Assembly (NCBI RefSeq): GCF_001519075.1
Contig: NZ_KQ954244.1
Span: 575,934 to 639,933 of the forward strand
DNA from: Novosphingobium fuchskuhlense
GTDB taxonomy: Bacteria > Pseudomonadota > Alphaproteobacteria > Sphingomonadales > Sphingomonadaceae
DNA: 64,000 bases
Direction: 5' to 3'
The notes beneath the pieces are model-generated. The model saw only the letters and a program-made list of their open reading frames with translations, was not told where the DNA came from and did no database searches. Shown here piece by piece: positions 34,524 through 43,228 of the stretch (positions are counted from its first letter, which is position 1; each line of letters begins with the position of its first letter). Both the position numbers and the translations under genes were made by a program.

Positions 34524-34567
34524 AAAAGAGAAAGGGCGCGGTCACTGCAGTGACCACGCCCCTCTAT
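34524..34567. terminator. Hairpin terminator between convergent genes
   Basis: GGGCGCGGTCACTG (34534-34547) pairs with CAGTGACCACGCCC (34548-34561) with one mismatch. On the minus strand it is followed by TTTCTCTTTT, on the plus strand by CTCTATCTTTAT. It separates the serine hydrolase (ending 34465) from the lipoprotein gene (ending 34593), and terminates at least the latter. Confidence 0.75.
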
Positions 34568-34592
34568 CTTTATCAAACCCTTGCGGGGTTGA

Positions 34593-34787
34593 TTACATCT
34601 TCGGAGCTTCGCTCGAAGCGTCAGCAGCCGGAGCCGAAGCGTCCGAAGCGTCAGCAGCCGGAGCCGAAGCGTCCGTTGCGTCGGTCGATTCCACGGCTTC
34701 GGTCGGAGCGGCTTCAGGAGCCTTTTCCGAGCAACCGGCGAGAGCGAAGGCAGTGCCGGCGACAGCGGCGAGGAGGAGCTTGCGCAT
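34593..34787 (-). CDS. Small Ala/Asp/Ser-rich lipoprotein
   Basis: 64 residues. The signal peptide MRKLLLAAVAGTAFALAGC carries a clear lipobox (LAGC, Cys19) for lipidation. The mature part is short and low complexity, with two near-identical ten-residue repeats (SAPAADASDA type) and no folded domain. It resembles small lipoproteins of unknown function found in sphingomonads. The stop is followed by a good terminator (34524-34567), which supports real expression. A spacer/anchor role in the envelope is only a guess. Confidence 0.72.
   Translation of the reverse strand: MRKLLLAAVAGTAFALAGCSEKAPEAAPTEAVESTDATDASAPAADASDASAPAADASSEAPKM
34621..34680. repeat. Two tandem 30-bp repeats
   Basis: Two adjacent 30-bp copies starting TCAGCAGCCGGAGCCGAAGC, identical at 28 of 30 positions, inside the lipoprotein gene. 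They encode the ten-residue repeat of the mature protein. Confidence 0.85.
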
Positions 34788-34935
34788 GCGTTACAATCCC
34801 TGGATTGAAGTGGACCGCGCCGGGCCCGCAGCCCGCCGCAAAGCCTACTCTGGCGGTAGACTTCTCGCCCCAATTAATCGGCAATTCACCTGCTTGCAAG
34901 TCTTAGGAGCAGTAAAGCCGTCATAGAGCGGTTAT

Positions 34936-34948
34936 ATTATTGAATAAT
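34936..34948. promoter_or_regulatory. AT-rich palindrome upstream of polA
   Basis: ATTATT-G-AATAAT, a 13-base perfect palindrome in the only AT-rich part of the 288-bp spacer between the lipoprotein gene and polA. Candidate promoter/operator; the rest of this spacer shows nothing recognisable. Confidence 0.3.
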
Positions 34949-35075
34949 CGTCTTTTTTGCAGCCCGATCACAGGCCTGTCAGGCCGATTCCATGCCCTTG
35001 AATCGCCCATTCATGCTGCACCGCCGCAACGCGAAGCGCTTCCGCTGGTGCGCCCCAGGCGCTACCACGGCATGC

Positions 35076-37937
35076 ATGGACACCATCTCACAGCCCGCCC
35101 CGTCGCAGTCGGCGTCGCCCGAAACGGCCAAGCGCCACCTCTATCTGATCGACGGTTCGGCCTATATCTTCAGAGCCTATCACCGCCTTCCACCACTGAC
35201 CAATCCAGCGGGTGTCCCGGTGGGTGCCGTCTATGGCTATACCACGATGCTGTGGAAACTGGCCGAGGACCTGCACAAGGCGGACGGGCCAACCCATCTC
35301 GCGGTGATCCTCGACAAGGGCTCGATCACCTTTCGCAACGCGCTCTACGACCAGTACAAGGCCAACCGTCCGCCCCCACCCGAGGACCTTGTCCCGCAGT
35401 TTCCGCTGATCCGCGATGCAACGCGCGCGTTCAGCCTGGCCTGTATCGAGGAGGAGGGGCTGGAAGCCGACGACCTGATCGCCTCCTATTCGCTCGCCGC
35501 GGCGGAGCGTGGCTGGAACGTCACCGTCGTCTCGTCCGACAAGGACCTGATGCAGCTTGTCGGTCGGCCCTACCCGGGTGGTGGCTATATCGACATGCTC
35601 GACACGATGAAGAACCAGCGCATCGACCTGCCCGAGGTGATGGAGAAGTTCGGTGTGGAGCCGGAGCGGGTCGGCGACGTTCTGGCGCTGATGGGCGATG
35701 CGGTGGACAACGTGCCGGGTATTCGCGGCATCGGCCCAAAGACCGCGACAAAGCTGATCCAGGAGCACGGTACGCTCGAAGGCGCGCTGGCCGCCGCGCC
35801 GGCGATGAAGGCCGGAAAGCTGCGCGATAGCCTGATCGAGCAGGCCGACATGGCGCGGCTTTCGCGTCAGCTCGTCCAGCTGAAGGAAGATTGCCCCCTG
35901 CCGCTGCCACTTGATTCGTTCGAATTGACCGCGATCCCGCCCGATCCGCTTGCCGCGTTCCTTGCCGAGCATGGCTTCACCAGCCTGCTGCGCAAGCTGG
36001 GCACCGCGCCGGTCGAAGCGCCAGCGGCATCCGGTGCGCCAGCAGCACCCGGCGGCGCGGCAGAGACGCGCCAGAACCTTCCCGAATGGCCGGCTATCGA
36101 CACCGGCGGCTATCGCTGCCTGCAGACGCTGGAGGATATCGCCGCATGGGCCGCGCGGGCGCAGGCTGCGCGCGTCGTGGCGGTCGATACGGAAACCAGC
36201 GCGCTCGATGCCATGCAGGCTGACCTTGTCGGCGTGAGTCTCGCGCTTGGCCCGGGCGATGCCTGCTACATCCCGCTCGGACACCGCGGCAGCGACATGT
36301 TTGCCGAAGCACCCGTGCAGGCCCCGCGCGAGGCAGCGCTGGCGCTGCTGAAACCGCTGCTGGAAAGCGACGCGGTCCTCAAGATCGGACAGAACATCAA
36401 GTACGATCTCAACGTACTCGCCCGGTACGGGATCACCGTCGGCCCCATCGACGATACCATGGTGATGAGCTTCTGCCTCGATGCCGGACGCAGCGAAGCC
36501 GGTGTGGGCGGGCATGGCATGGACGAACTCGCGGAGCGCCTGCTCGGCCACACCACGATTGCCTTCAAGGATGTCTGCGGCACCGGCAAGAAGGCGATTT
36601 CCTTCGCCGAAGTGCCGCTCGCAGATGCGACCCGCTATGCCGCCGAGGATGCCGAAGTCACCTGGCGGCTGCACCGGCTGCTCAGCCCACGGCTTGCCGA
36701 GGAGGGCGGCACGCGCATCTACGAACGGGTCGACCGGCCGCTGGTGCCAGTGGTCGCGGGCATGGAGCGTGCCGGCATCCGCGTCGACCGCGAACGGCTG
36801 GCGGCGCTGTCATCGCAGTTTGCCGAAACCATCGCACGGCTGGAAACGGTGATCCATGAGAAGGCCGGACAGCCCTTCACCATTGGCAGCCCCAAGCAGC
36901 TGGGCGAGATCCTGTTCGACAAGCTGGGCTACAAGGGCGGGAAGAAGGGCAAGACCGGGCAGTACTCCACCGACCAGTCGGTGCTTGAAGGGCTTGCTGC
37001 GCAAGGGGCCGAAGTGGCGACCCTGGTGCTCGAATGGCGCCAGCTCTCGAAGCTCAAATCGACCTATACCGATGCGCTGCAAGCCGCGATCAACCCGGCG
37101 ACGGGCCGCGTCCACACCAGCTACAGCCTGGTCGGCGCGCAGACGGGGCGGCTTTCCTCCAATGATCCCAACCTCCAGAACATCCCCATCCGCACCGAGA
37201 TCGGCCGACAGATCCGCGAGGCTTTCGTTGCCGAGCCGGGAAATGTCCTGCTGGCGGCAGACTATAGCCAGATCGAGCTGCGCCTTGCCGCGCACATGGC
37301 CGATGTCCCCGCACTGAAAGAGGCTTTCGCAGCCGGCGAGGACATTCACGCGCGCACCGCGCGCGAACTGTTCGGCACGGTGGACCGCGATACGCGCGGG
37401 CGGGCCAAGACGATCAACTTCGCCATCCTCTATGGCATCAGCCGCTGGGGCCTTGCCGGCCGGCTCGGCGTGACGGCGGAAGAGGCGCAGGCCATGATCG
37501 ACCGCTACTTCGAACGCTTCCCCGGCATCCAGCGCTATATCCACGAGACGCTCGAAAGCGTCCGCGCGCATGGCTATTCGGAAACGCTGTTCGGCCGCAA
37601 GACGTGGTTCCCCAGGATCAATTCGAAAAACCAAGCCGAGCGGCAGGGCAGCGAGCGCGCCGCGATCAACGCCCCGATCCAAGGCACCAGCGCCGACATC
37701 ATCAAGCGCGCGATGGCGCGAATGGGCCCCGCGCTTGCCGAGGCCGGCCTAGGTCACGTGCGGATGCTGTTGCAGGTTCACGACGAACTGGTGTTTGAAC
37801 TGCCCGAGGCCGATATCGCGTCGGCGCGGCCGGTGATCGAAGCGGTAATGGCCCAAGCGGCCGAGCCGGCTGTGAAGCTCACAGTTCCGCTCGGTGTCGA
37901 AATCGGGACCGGCTCAAGCTGGGGAGCGGCACACTAA
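35076..37937 (+). CDS. polA: DNA polymerase I
   Basis: Repair and Okazaki-fragment-processing polymerase, 953 residues with all three domains. The 5'-3' exonuclease is at about 20-300 (YLIDGSAYIFRAYHRLPPLT, VSSDKDLMQLVG, GDAVDNVPGIRGIGPKTATK). The 3'-5' proofreading domain is at about 350-540 with DTETSALD (D-x-E) retained. The polymerase domain has motif A (LLAADYSQIELRLAAH), motif B (RGRAKTINFAILYGISRWG) and motif C (LLQVHDELVFELPE). The ATG at 35076 precedes the exonuclease by a short unstructured tail; an in-frame ATG 84 bases earlier is less likely. Its 3' end overlaps the convergent COG3904-like gene by four bases. Confidence 0.96.
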   Translation: MDTISQPAPSQSASPETAKRHLYLIDGSAYIFRAYHRLPPLTNPAGVPVGAVYGYTTMLWKLAEDLHKADGPTHLAVILDKGSITFRNALYDQYKANRPPPPEDLVPQFPLIRDATRAFSLACIEEEGLEADDLIASYSLAAAERGWNVTVVSSDKDLMQLVGRPYPGGGYIDMLDTMKNQRIDLPEVMEKFGVEPERVGDVLALMGDAVDNVPGIRGIGPKTATKLIQEHGTLEGALAAAPAMKAGKLRDSLIEQADMARLSRQLVQLKEDCPLPLPLDSFELTAIPPDPLAAFLAEHGFTSLLRKLGTAPVEAPAASGAPAAPGGAAETRQNLPEWPAIDTGGYRCLQTLEDIAAWAARAQAARVVAVDTETSALDAMQADLVGVSLALGPGDACYIPLGHRGSDMFAEAPVQAPREAALALLKPLLESDAVLKIGQNIKYDLNVLARYGITVGPIDDTMVMSFCLDAGRSEAGVGGHGMDELAERLLGHTTIAFKDVCGTGKKAISFAEVPLADATRYAAEDAEVTWRLHRLLSPRLAEEGGTRIYERVDRPLVPVVAGMERAGIRVDRERLAALSSQFAETIARLETVIHEKAGQPFTIGSPKQLGEILFDKLGYKGGKKGKTGQYSTDQSVLEGLAAQGAEVATLVLEWRQLSKLKSTYTDALQAAINPATGRVHTSYSLVGAQTGRLSSNDPNLQNIPIRTEIGRQIREAFVAEPGNVLLAADYSQIELRLAAHMADVPALKEAFAAGEDIHARTARELFGTVDRDTRGRAKTINFAILYGISRWGLAGRLGVTAEEAQAMIDRYFERFPGIQRYIHETLESVRAHGYSETLFGRKTWFPRINSKNQAERQGSERAAINAPIQGTSADIIKRAMARMGPALAEAGLGHVRMLLQVHDELVFELPEADIASARPVIEAVMAQAAEPAVKLTVPLGVEIGTGSSWGAAH

Positions 37938-38662
37938 GGCTGCGGCTGCTCCAACGCCACAAAGGGGACGATGTCCTTGGTGTGCAGCCAGAGCATTTTC
38001 TCGTTCGGTACCGAATTGGACAGGGTGTAGAGCCCTTCTGCCTCCACGGCGCTGAGCCCCATCTCGCGGTAGTAATCGAGGTAGGCCTTGTTGGCAGGCG
38101 CATCGGGCGCGAAATCGCTCGGTTGATGGCCGTCCTCGTCCTTCCAGGCATGGACACCGAACTGTGCGTCGGGCGCGGCGTAACGGGTCGTCCCCGCAAG
38201 GAATATCTCCAACCCGCCCGAGCGCACCGACCCGACAGACGGCACTTCGGTGGCGAGGCCCTGCGAGCGGATCAGGCGCCCCACCTTGAGGTTCGCACCG
38301 TCGTCAACCGTGCCGGGACATTCGATCAGTTCGAGCTTGCGGATGCCGGGATGGGCCTTGAGCATGGCGATGAACGCAGCGGGAGAGTCCGCATCGATTT
38401 CGCCAACGAGCGCCGCGACCGACGAATCGATCACGGCAAAAGGACCGAAGCGAGGCAGGCCGGCAATCGCATTGGCGACACGCTCGCTCAGCGGCTCTTC
38501 CACCACGGTCTGGGTTGTGGTGACTTCGGTCCAGGTGGTGCCGTGAGAATCGACAATCGTCCGCGTCACCACTTGTTGCGGGCTGGCCTGCGCGACAGCT
38601 GGCTCGGTAACCGAGGCCGCACTGGCGAGGCTTAGCAGCAGGAGCCAGATGATTCGCTTCAT
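37934..38662 (-). CDS. COG3904-like predicted periplasmic protein (ClpP/crotonase fold)
   Basis: 242 residues with a signal peptide (MKRIIWLLLLSLASAASVTEPAVA). The core (PGTVDDGANLKVGRLIRSQG, LATEVPSVGSVRSGGLEIFL, APDAQFGVHAWKDEDG) follows the COG3904 family, which has a ClpP-like fold. In that family a Ser usually follows 'CASAC' as potential nucleophile; here the equivalent is VRSGGLEIF, without the Cys residues. The oxyanion-type GGN segment is also altered (DDGAN), so catalysis is doubtful. It converges on polA with a four-base overlap. Function is unknown. Confidence 0.65.
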   Translation of the reverse strand: MKRIIWLLLLSLASAASVTEPAVAQASPQQVVTRTIVDSHGTTWTEVTTTQTVVEEPLSERVANAIAGLPRFGPFAVIDSSVAALVGEIDADSPAAFIAMLKAHPGIRKLELIECPGTVDDGANLKVGRLIRSQGLATEVPSVGSVRSGGLEIFLAGTTRYAAPDAQFGVHAWKDEDGHQPSDFAPDAPANKAYLDYYREMGLSAVEAEGLYTLSNSVPNEKMLWLHTKDIVPFVALEQPQP

Positions 38663-38818
38663 GGTAAAACCATAATCGCCGTTTGATTTCCGCTTTTCCA
38701 GTGAAACGCGGTAAATCGAGTTTTACGCCTTTCTCCTCCAAATTGGCGAGATCGGCGGACAGCCCCTATGCTGTATTTATACGGAGCCTTAGGCTAGGTT
38801 GTCTATCTGGGGTCTGAC

Positions 38819-40327
38819 ATGGTCGCGCTGGTATCCACGGTTGCCTATCTGGGACTGGAGGCACGGGCCGTGGAAGTGCAGTGCCAGATCGCGCCAGGGC
38901 TGCCCGCCTTTCGCGTCGTCGGCCTGCCCGACAAGGCCGTGGGCGAAAGCCGCGAACGCGTGCATTCCGCTCTCGCCGCGCTGGGATTGGCACTGCCACC
39001 CAAGCGCATCACGGTGAACCTCTCGCCGGCAGACCTGCCGAAGGAGGGCTCGCATTATGACCTGCCGATCGCCCTGGCGTTGCTGGCGGCGATGGGCGTG
39101 GTCGATCTCGAAGCGATTGCCGAATTCGTGGCGGTTGGCGAGCTGGCTCTGGATGGCCGCGTGATCGCAAGCCCGGGCGTGCTACTGGCCGCGCTTCATG
39201 CCAGCGGGATCGAGAAGGGGCTGATCTGCCCCGCCGGGCAGGGCGCGGAAGCGCGCTGGGCCAGCGGGGTGGAGATCGTCGCCGCACCCGATCTGATCAG
39301 CCTGCTCAATCACCTGAAAGGCACGCTGCGACTGCCCGTGCCAGACCCTGGCGAAGTGGCTCCGCCCGAGCGGAGAGCGGACCTCAGGCAGGTCAAGGGC
39401 CAGGAAACCGCCAAGCGCGCACTCGAGATCGCGGCGGCCGGTGGCCACAACCTGCTGATGATCGGCCCGCCCGGCGCGGGCAAATCGCTGATGGCTTCAT
39501 GTCTGCCCGGGATTCTGCCGGAGTTGACGCCCGCCGAAGCGCTCGAAACCTCGCTCGTGGCATCGGTGGCCGGTCTGCTTGAGGAAGGGCGGATCAGCCG
39601 GGCGCGGCCGTTTCGCAGCCCACACCATTCCGCCTCGATGGCGGCGCTGACCGGTGGCGGTCTGAAAGTGCGGCCCGGCGAGGTGAGCCTGGCGCATCTG
39701 GGCGTTCTGTTCCTTGACGAGTTGCCCGAGTTCCAGCGCGCGGTGCTTGATTCGTTGCGGCAGCCGCTGGAGACGGGCGAAGTGACGGTTGCACGCGCCA
39801 ATGCGCATGTGACCTTCCCGGCGCGGGTGCAGCTGATCGCGGCCATGAACCCGTGCCGCTGCGGGCATCTGGGTGATCCCGCATTAGGCTGCAGCCGCGC
39901 GCCGCGCTGTGCGGGGGATTATCAATCCAAGGTTTCGGGCCCGCTGCTCGACCGCATCGATCTCCATGTCGAAGTCGATCCCGTCTCCGCGGCAGACCTA
40001 GCCCTGCCGCCGCCCGCCGAAGGCTCGGACGCAGTCGCCGCGCGCGTGGCGGCGGCGCGGCGAGTGCAGACGGCAAGGCTGGACGGCAGCGGGCGGCGCA
40101 CCAATGCGGAACTTGAGGGCGACCTCCTCGAACGCCACGCCACGCCGGACGAGCCGGGACGCAAGCTGCTGGCCCAGGCGGCGGAGGCGATGCGGCTCTC
40201 CGCGCGCGGCTATACCCGCATGCTGCGCGTGGCGCGCACGATTGCCGATCTGGCAGGCGCGGAGACAGTGGGGCGGGTTCATGTCGCTGAAGCGCTGAGC
40301 TATCGGCGGATCGCGCCGCGAGCCTGA
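38819..40327 (+). CDS. comM: YifB/ComM-family Mg-chelatase-like AAA+ ATPase
   Basis: Hexameric helicase that promotes branch migration during natural transformation in gamma-proteobacteria; broadly conserved elsewhere. 502 residues. The N-terminal Lon-S16-like domain (VVGLPDKAVGESRERVHSAL, ITVNLSPADLPKEGSHYDLP) is followed by the AAA+ module with Walker A GPPGAGKS, RPFRSPHHSAS, and Walker B LFLDELPEF, then AAMNPCRCGHLGDP with the Cys cluster and the C-terminal Mg-chelatase domain (ARGYTRMLRVARTIADLAG). It is complete and of normal length. No other competence gene is in the window. Confidence 0.92.
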   Translation: MVALVSTVAYLGLEARAVEVQCQIAPGLPAFRVVGLPDKAVGESRERVHSALAALGLALPPKRITVNLSPADLPKEGSHYDLPIALALLAAMGVVDLEAIAEFVAVGELALDGRVIASPGVLLAALHASGIEKGLICPAGQGAEARWASGVEIVAAPDLISLLNHLKGTLRLPVPDPGEVAPPERRADLRQVKGQETAKRALEIAAAGGHNLLMIGPPGAGKSLMASCLPGILPELTPAEALETSLVASVAGLLEEGRISRARPFRSPHHSASMAALTGGGLKVRPGEVSLAHLGVLFLDELPEFQRAVLDSLRQPLETGEVTVARANAHVTFPARVQLIAAMNPCRCGHLGDPALGCSRAPRCAGDYQSKVSGPLLDRIDLHVEVDPVSAADLALPPPAEGSDAVAARVAAARRVQTARLDGSGRRTNAELEGDLLERHATPDEPGRKLLAQAAEAMRLSARGYTRMLRVARTIADLAGAETVGRVHVAEALSYRRIAPRA

Positions 40328-40359
40328 AGGCGCGCCCGAAAACGCGCCTGAAAGCGAAG

Positions 40360-41088
40360 CTAGCGCCCCGCCATGGCCTTGGCTTTGGCGAGATAGGTCC
40401 GCCCGATCCGCAGCAGTTCGCCATCCGCCAGCTGCGCCGACCACACCCCGAGGCCGTCGTGCTTCAGCCCCGCGATACGGTCCCGCCGGATGATCGTGGA
40501 GCGATGCAGGCGGATGAAGCGTTCGGGGTCCAGCCGGTCTTCGAGGCGCTGGATGGTGTGGAGGAGGAGGTAGCTGCGGGCTCCCACATGGAGCCGCACA
40601 TAGTCGCGCTCGGCGTCAATGCGGTCGATGTCGCCTGCGGCGATGCGGATCAGTTCGCTGCGGTGGGGGACCCAGAATTCCTCGATCCACGGGCTTTCGG
40701 CAGGCGCGGCTTCTGCGGGGGCGGCCGTGTCACGACGCACCAGAGCCCGGTCTACCGCGCGCTCGAGGCGGTCCTGTGCCACAGGCTTGAGGACATAGTC
40801 CACCGCATCGAGGTCGAACGCCTCGACCGCGAAGTGATCGTGCGCGGTCACGAAGATCACCCCGGGACGCGGCGACATCCGTGAAAGGCCACGCGCGACC
40901 CCGAGGCCATCGACTTCGGGCATCGTCATATCAAGCAGCACGAGTTCGGGCGACAGCGCCTCGCACAGGCGCAACGCGGCTGCGCCATCGCTAGCGGTGC
41001 CGACGACATGGAGCGCCGGAATGCGTGCGCAAAGGATCTGCATGCGCTCTACTGCGAGGGGTTCATCATCGACGATCAAAGTGCGCAT
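40360..41088 (-). CDS. LytTR-family response regulator
   Basis: 242 residues: receiver domain (1-118) with DDE pocket, phosphoacceptor Asp53 in LVLLDMTMPEVDG, and Lys in DYVLKPV; then a LytTR DNA-binding domain (about 140-240) with RIDAERDYVRLHVGARSYLL and IRLHRSTIIRRDRIAGL. The start at 41088 has GGAGGG seven bases upstream. The cognate kinase gene is 13 bp upstream on the same strand, making a two-component operon in order kinase-regulator. Regulated genes are unknown. The regulator converges on comM with a 32-bp gap. Confidence 0.92.
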   Translation of the reverse strand: MRTLIVDDEPLAVERMQILCARIPALHVVGTASDGAAALRLCEALSPELVLLDMTMPEVDGLGVARGLSRMSPRPGVIFVTAHDHFAVEAFDLDAVDYVLKPVAQDRLERAVDRALVRRDTAAPAEAAPAESPWIEEFWVPHRSELIRIAAGDIDRIDAERDYVRLHVGARSYLLLHTIQRLEDRLDPERFIRLHRSTIIRRDRIAGLKHDGLGVWSAQLADGELLRIGRTYLAKAKAMAGR

Positions 41089-41101
41089 TTGCCCTCCAGT
41101 C

Positions 41102-43036
41102 CTAATCGCAGCCCGACCGCACCAGCGGGATCGTGAGCACCGTGGCATAGCCACCTGCCGGCAGGCTGGCGCTTTCCACCCGAGCCTCGTCGCCGAAGCG
41201 GGCGGCAAGGCGATTGCGAACGTTTTCGAGGCCGATCCCGGTTCCGCCATTGGCACTGGTCTTGCCCGGGCCATCATCGGCGACGGTAAGCACGAGTTTG
41301 CCGCCGGCTTCCTGCGCGGCGATGCGGATGGTGACGGGCCGGGTGCTCGCCGAGACGCCGTACTTGATCGAGTTTTCCACCAGCGGCTGCAGGATCATGC
41401 CCGGCACGCAGGCGTTTTCCAGCCCTTCAGGCACATCGAACTCGCAGGCGAGCCGCTCCGGAAACCGCACCGCCTCGATTTCCAGATAATGCCGCTGCAG
41501 CGCGATCTCGTCTGCCAGCGCGACATCGGCAGTGGGATCGCCGGCAAGGCTGTGGCGATAGAAGGTGGATATCGTCTGGATCATCTTTTCCGCCTGCTCG
41601 GTGCGACCGACCATCACCAGAGCGGAGAGCGAGTTCAGCGTGTTGAACAGGAAGTGCGGATTGACCTGATAGCGCAAGCTCCGAAGCTCGGCCGCCTTGG
41701 CCGCACGCCTGTATTCTCCCTCGCGCCGTTCGGAGGCACGCGCCATCTCGGCATTACCGAGCGCGATATAGAGCCCGGCCCATGCGATCAGCAGGAAATA
41801 GCGGCCGAGCGCGACATCAGTGAGCTGCTTCCACAGGCCCTCATCCTCCACCATCTTGCTGATGATCGCACTGTGGAGCTGGCTGTCACTGTCCGTCGCG
41901 GCGGGGACCGGGGATGGCGATCCGCTCACCTTCGTTACAAGCGACGGATTGGGCATGGGGGTAGACACGCTCGCAGGCGCACCGCTTACGAAGGGGGCAG
42001 TGGCAGGCCGAGGCTGGCGTGGACCCGCCTTGTGGTCCTTTGCGCCGCGCGCGCGGACCTCCTTGACGGCCGCGCCCACCGGGCCGGCGGGCGCGGGCGG
42101 GACGTCCTTCTCCGCAATCAGGCCCGCGTCGGCAAGGCCGCGCAGCACGTTCCAGCGGACCGCATCGATCCCCGCAAGGCGCGCCTGCGCCGCAGACTGC
42201 TGGGCCTCCTTGCGCGCCCGCTGCATCTCGCGCTGCGCCTCGGCGACTTCCCGCTGCGCTTCGTCCATTTCGTCGGCCAGTTCATCGGCATGGTCGGCGT
42301 CGGTGATGATCCGCCGCGCGCCAACTCGCACTTCGGCCGAGCCATCGCTGCGCTTGATGATCGCGACACCGCCAGGCGCGGAAATCACGGCCTCTTCATC
42401 GCTGTCGCTGTCGGGATCCTCCGTACCGTCGTCAGGCAGTGCTGACGGGGCCTTGGCCCCGCGCGGCGGGGCAGGAGGGGCGGGCGGCGCTGGCAGCGCT
42501 GGCGGGGCGCTCGGCGGTAGCGGGGGGTCCGCCACATCGATCAGCACATTGCCCGAAACGTCATGCCGCACCCGCACAGTCGGCATCGGCGGGTCGGGCG
42601 GCATCGCGTCAGGCAAGGCACCCTTGGCATCGCGGATCGCTTTGGCCGCTGCCTCGGCCTGCGCCTGCGCCGCGCGCGCTTCCCGTTCGATCAGCTTCTT
42701 CTCGACCGGCGCGAAGCACTGCTGGTTGATGGCCGCGAGCGCCAGCGCGGCCGGCAGCATGATGATCAGCGCCGCAGCAATGCGCACGCCGTTGCCGCGC
42801 CCATCGAACCGCCGCAACACGGGCCAGGCCAGCAACGTGACGGCGATGCCCGCGAGCGTGACGACCGCACGGCGCCACAGCAGTTCATTGAACTCGCCCA
42901 GATCGACCACGATGCCGCGCAAGGTGATCAGCAGGAAATAGGTGAGCCACAGCGCCGCCGCGGACAGGAACACGGCCCGCGCGGGCACGTGCGGTCTTTC
43001 GGCGGCGATGTCGGCAGGAAGCGTGGCCATTGGCAT
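41102..43036 (-). CDS. LytS-type (His_kinase family) sensor kinase with long variable insert
   Basis: 644 residues. Three membrane helices lie in the first ~110 residues (VFLSAAALWLTYFLLITL and two more). A ~300-residue hydrophilic stretch follows, rich in Pro, Ala and acidic residues with a coiled-coil part (DEAQREVAEAQREMQRARKE). A fourth helix (YFLLIAWAGLYIALG) precedes the kinase. The kinase has the family H-box RYQVNPHFLFNTLNSL and HATPase motifs LQPLVENSIKYGV, VADDGPG and GTGIGLENVRNRL. It will phosphorylate the adjacent LytTR regulator. The middle insert is far longer than usual and its signal is unknown. Start could be ATG 43036 or 43030. Confidence 0.88.
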   Translation of the reverse strand: MPMATLPADIAAERPHVPARAVFLSAAALWLTYFLLITLRGIVVDLGEFNELLWRRAVVTLAGIAVTLLAWPVLRRFDGRGNGVRIAAALIIMLPAALALAAINQQCFAPVEKKLIEREARAAQAQAEAAAKAIRDAKGALPDAMPPDPPMPTVRVRHDVSGNVLIDVADPPLPPSAPPALPAPPAPPAPPRGAKAPSALPDDGTEDPDSDSDEEAVISAPGGVAIIKRSDGSAEVRVGARRIITDADHADELADEMDEAQREVAEAQREMQRARKEAQQSAAQARLAGIDAVRWNVLRGLADAGLIAEKDVPPAPAGPVGAAVKEVRARGAKDHKAGPRQPRPATAPFVSGAPASVSTPMPNPSLVTKVSGSPSPVPAATDSDSQLHSAIISKMVEDEGLWKQLTDVALGRYFLLIAWAGLYIALGNAEMARASERREGEYRRAAKAAELRSLRYQVNPHFLFNTLNSLSALVMVGRTEQAEKMIQTISTFYRHSLAGDPTADVALADEIALQRHYLEIEAVRFPERLACEFDVPEGLENACVPGMILQPLVENSIKYGVSASTRPVTIRIAAQEAGGKLVLTVADDGPGKTSANGGTGIGLENVRNRLAARFGDEARVESASLPAGGYATVLTIPLVRSGCD

Positions 43037-43136
43037 GCTTCTAGGCCCAAAGCGTGCCAACGCGCCAGCCGGACGGTCGACCCCGGTTGGCCGTTGGTCG
43101 ATTGTTCGCGAAGCACGCGGAAGAGCGCACTTCGAG

Positions 43137-43219
43137 GCGGCACCAGCCCGCTCCCCCGCCCGGCCACCCATTCAGGGTACTCTCGTGGGTGGCCGGGCGG
43201 GGGAGCGTGCTGGTGCCGC
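43137..43219. repeat. 83-base near-perfect inverted repeat
   Basis: The 34-base arms 43137-43170 and 43186-43219 are complementary at 33 of 34 positions, around a 15-base spacer (43171-43185). The inner arm ends are GGCCACCCA and TGGGTGGCC. It lies 10 bases beyond the fumarase stop and 100 bases upstream of the kinase start. No T tract follows on the minus strand. It may be a mobile palindromic element or a very strong mRNA 3' hairpin. Confidence 0.8.
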
Positions 43220-43228
43220 AACCAGTCG

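Noticed and set aside
43137..43219. Insertion sequence ends
   Set aside because: There is no transposase between or near the arms and the spacer is only 15 bases.
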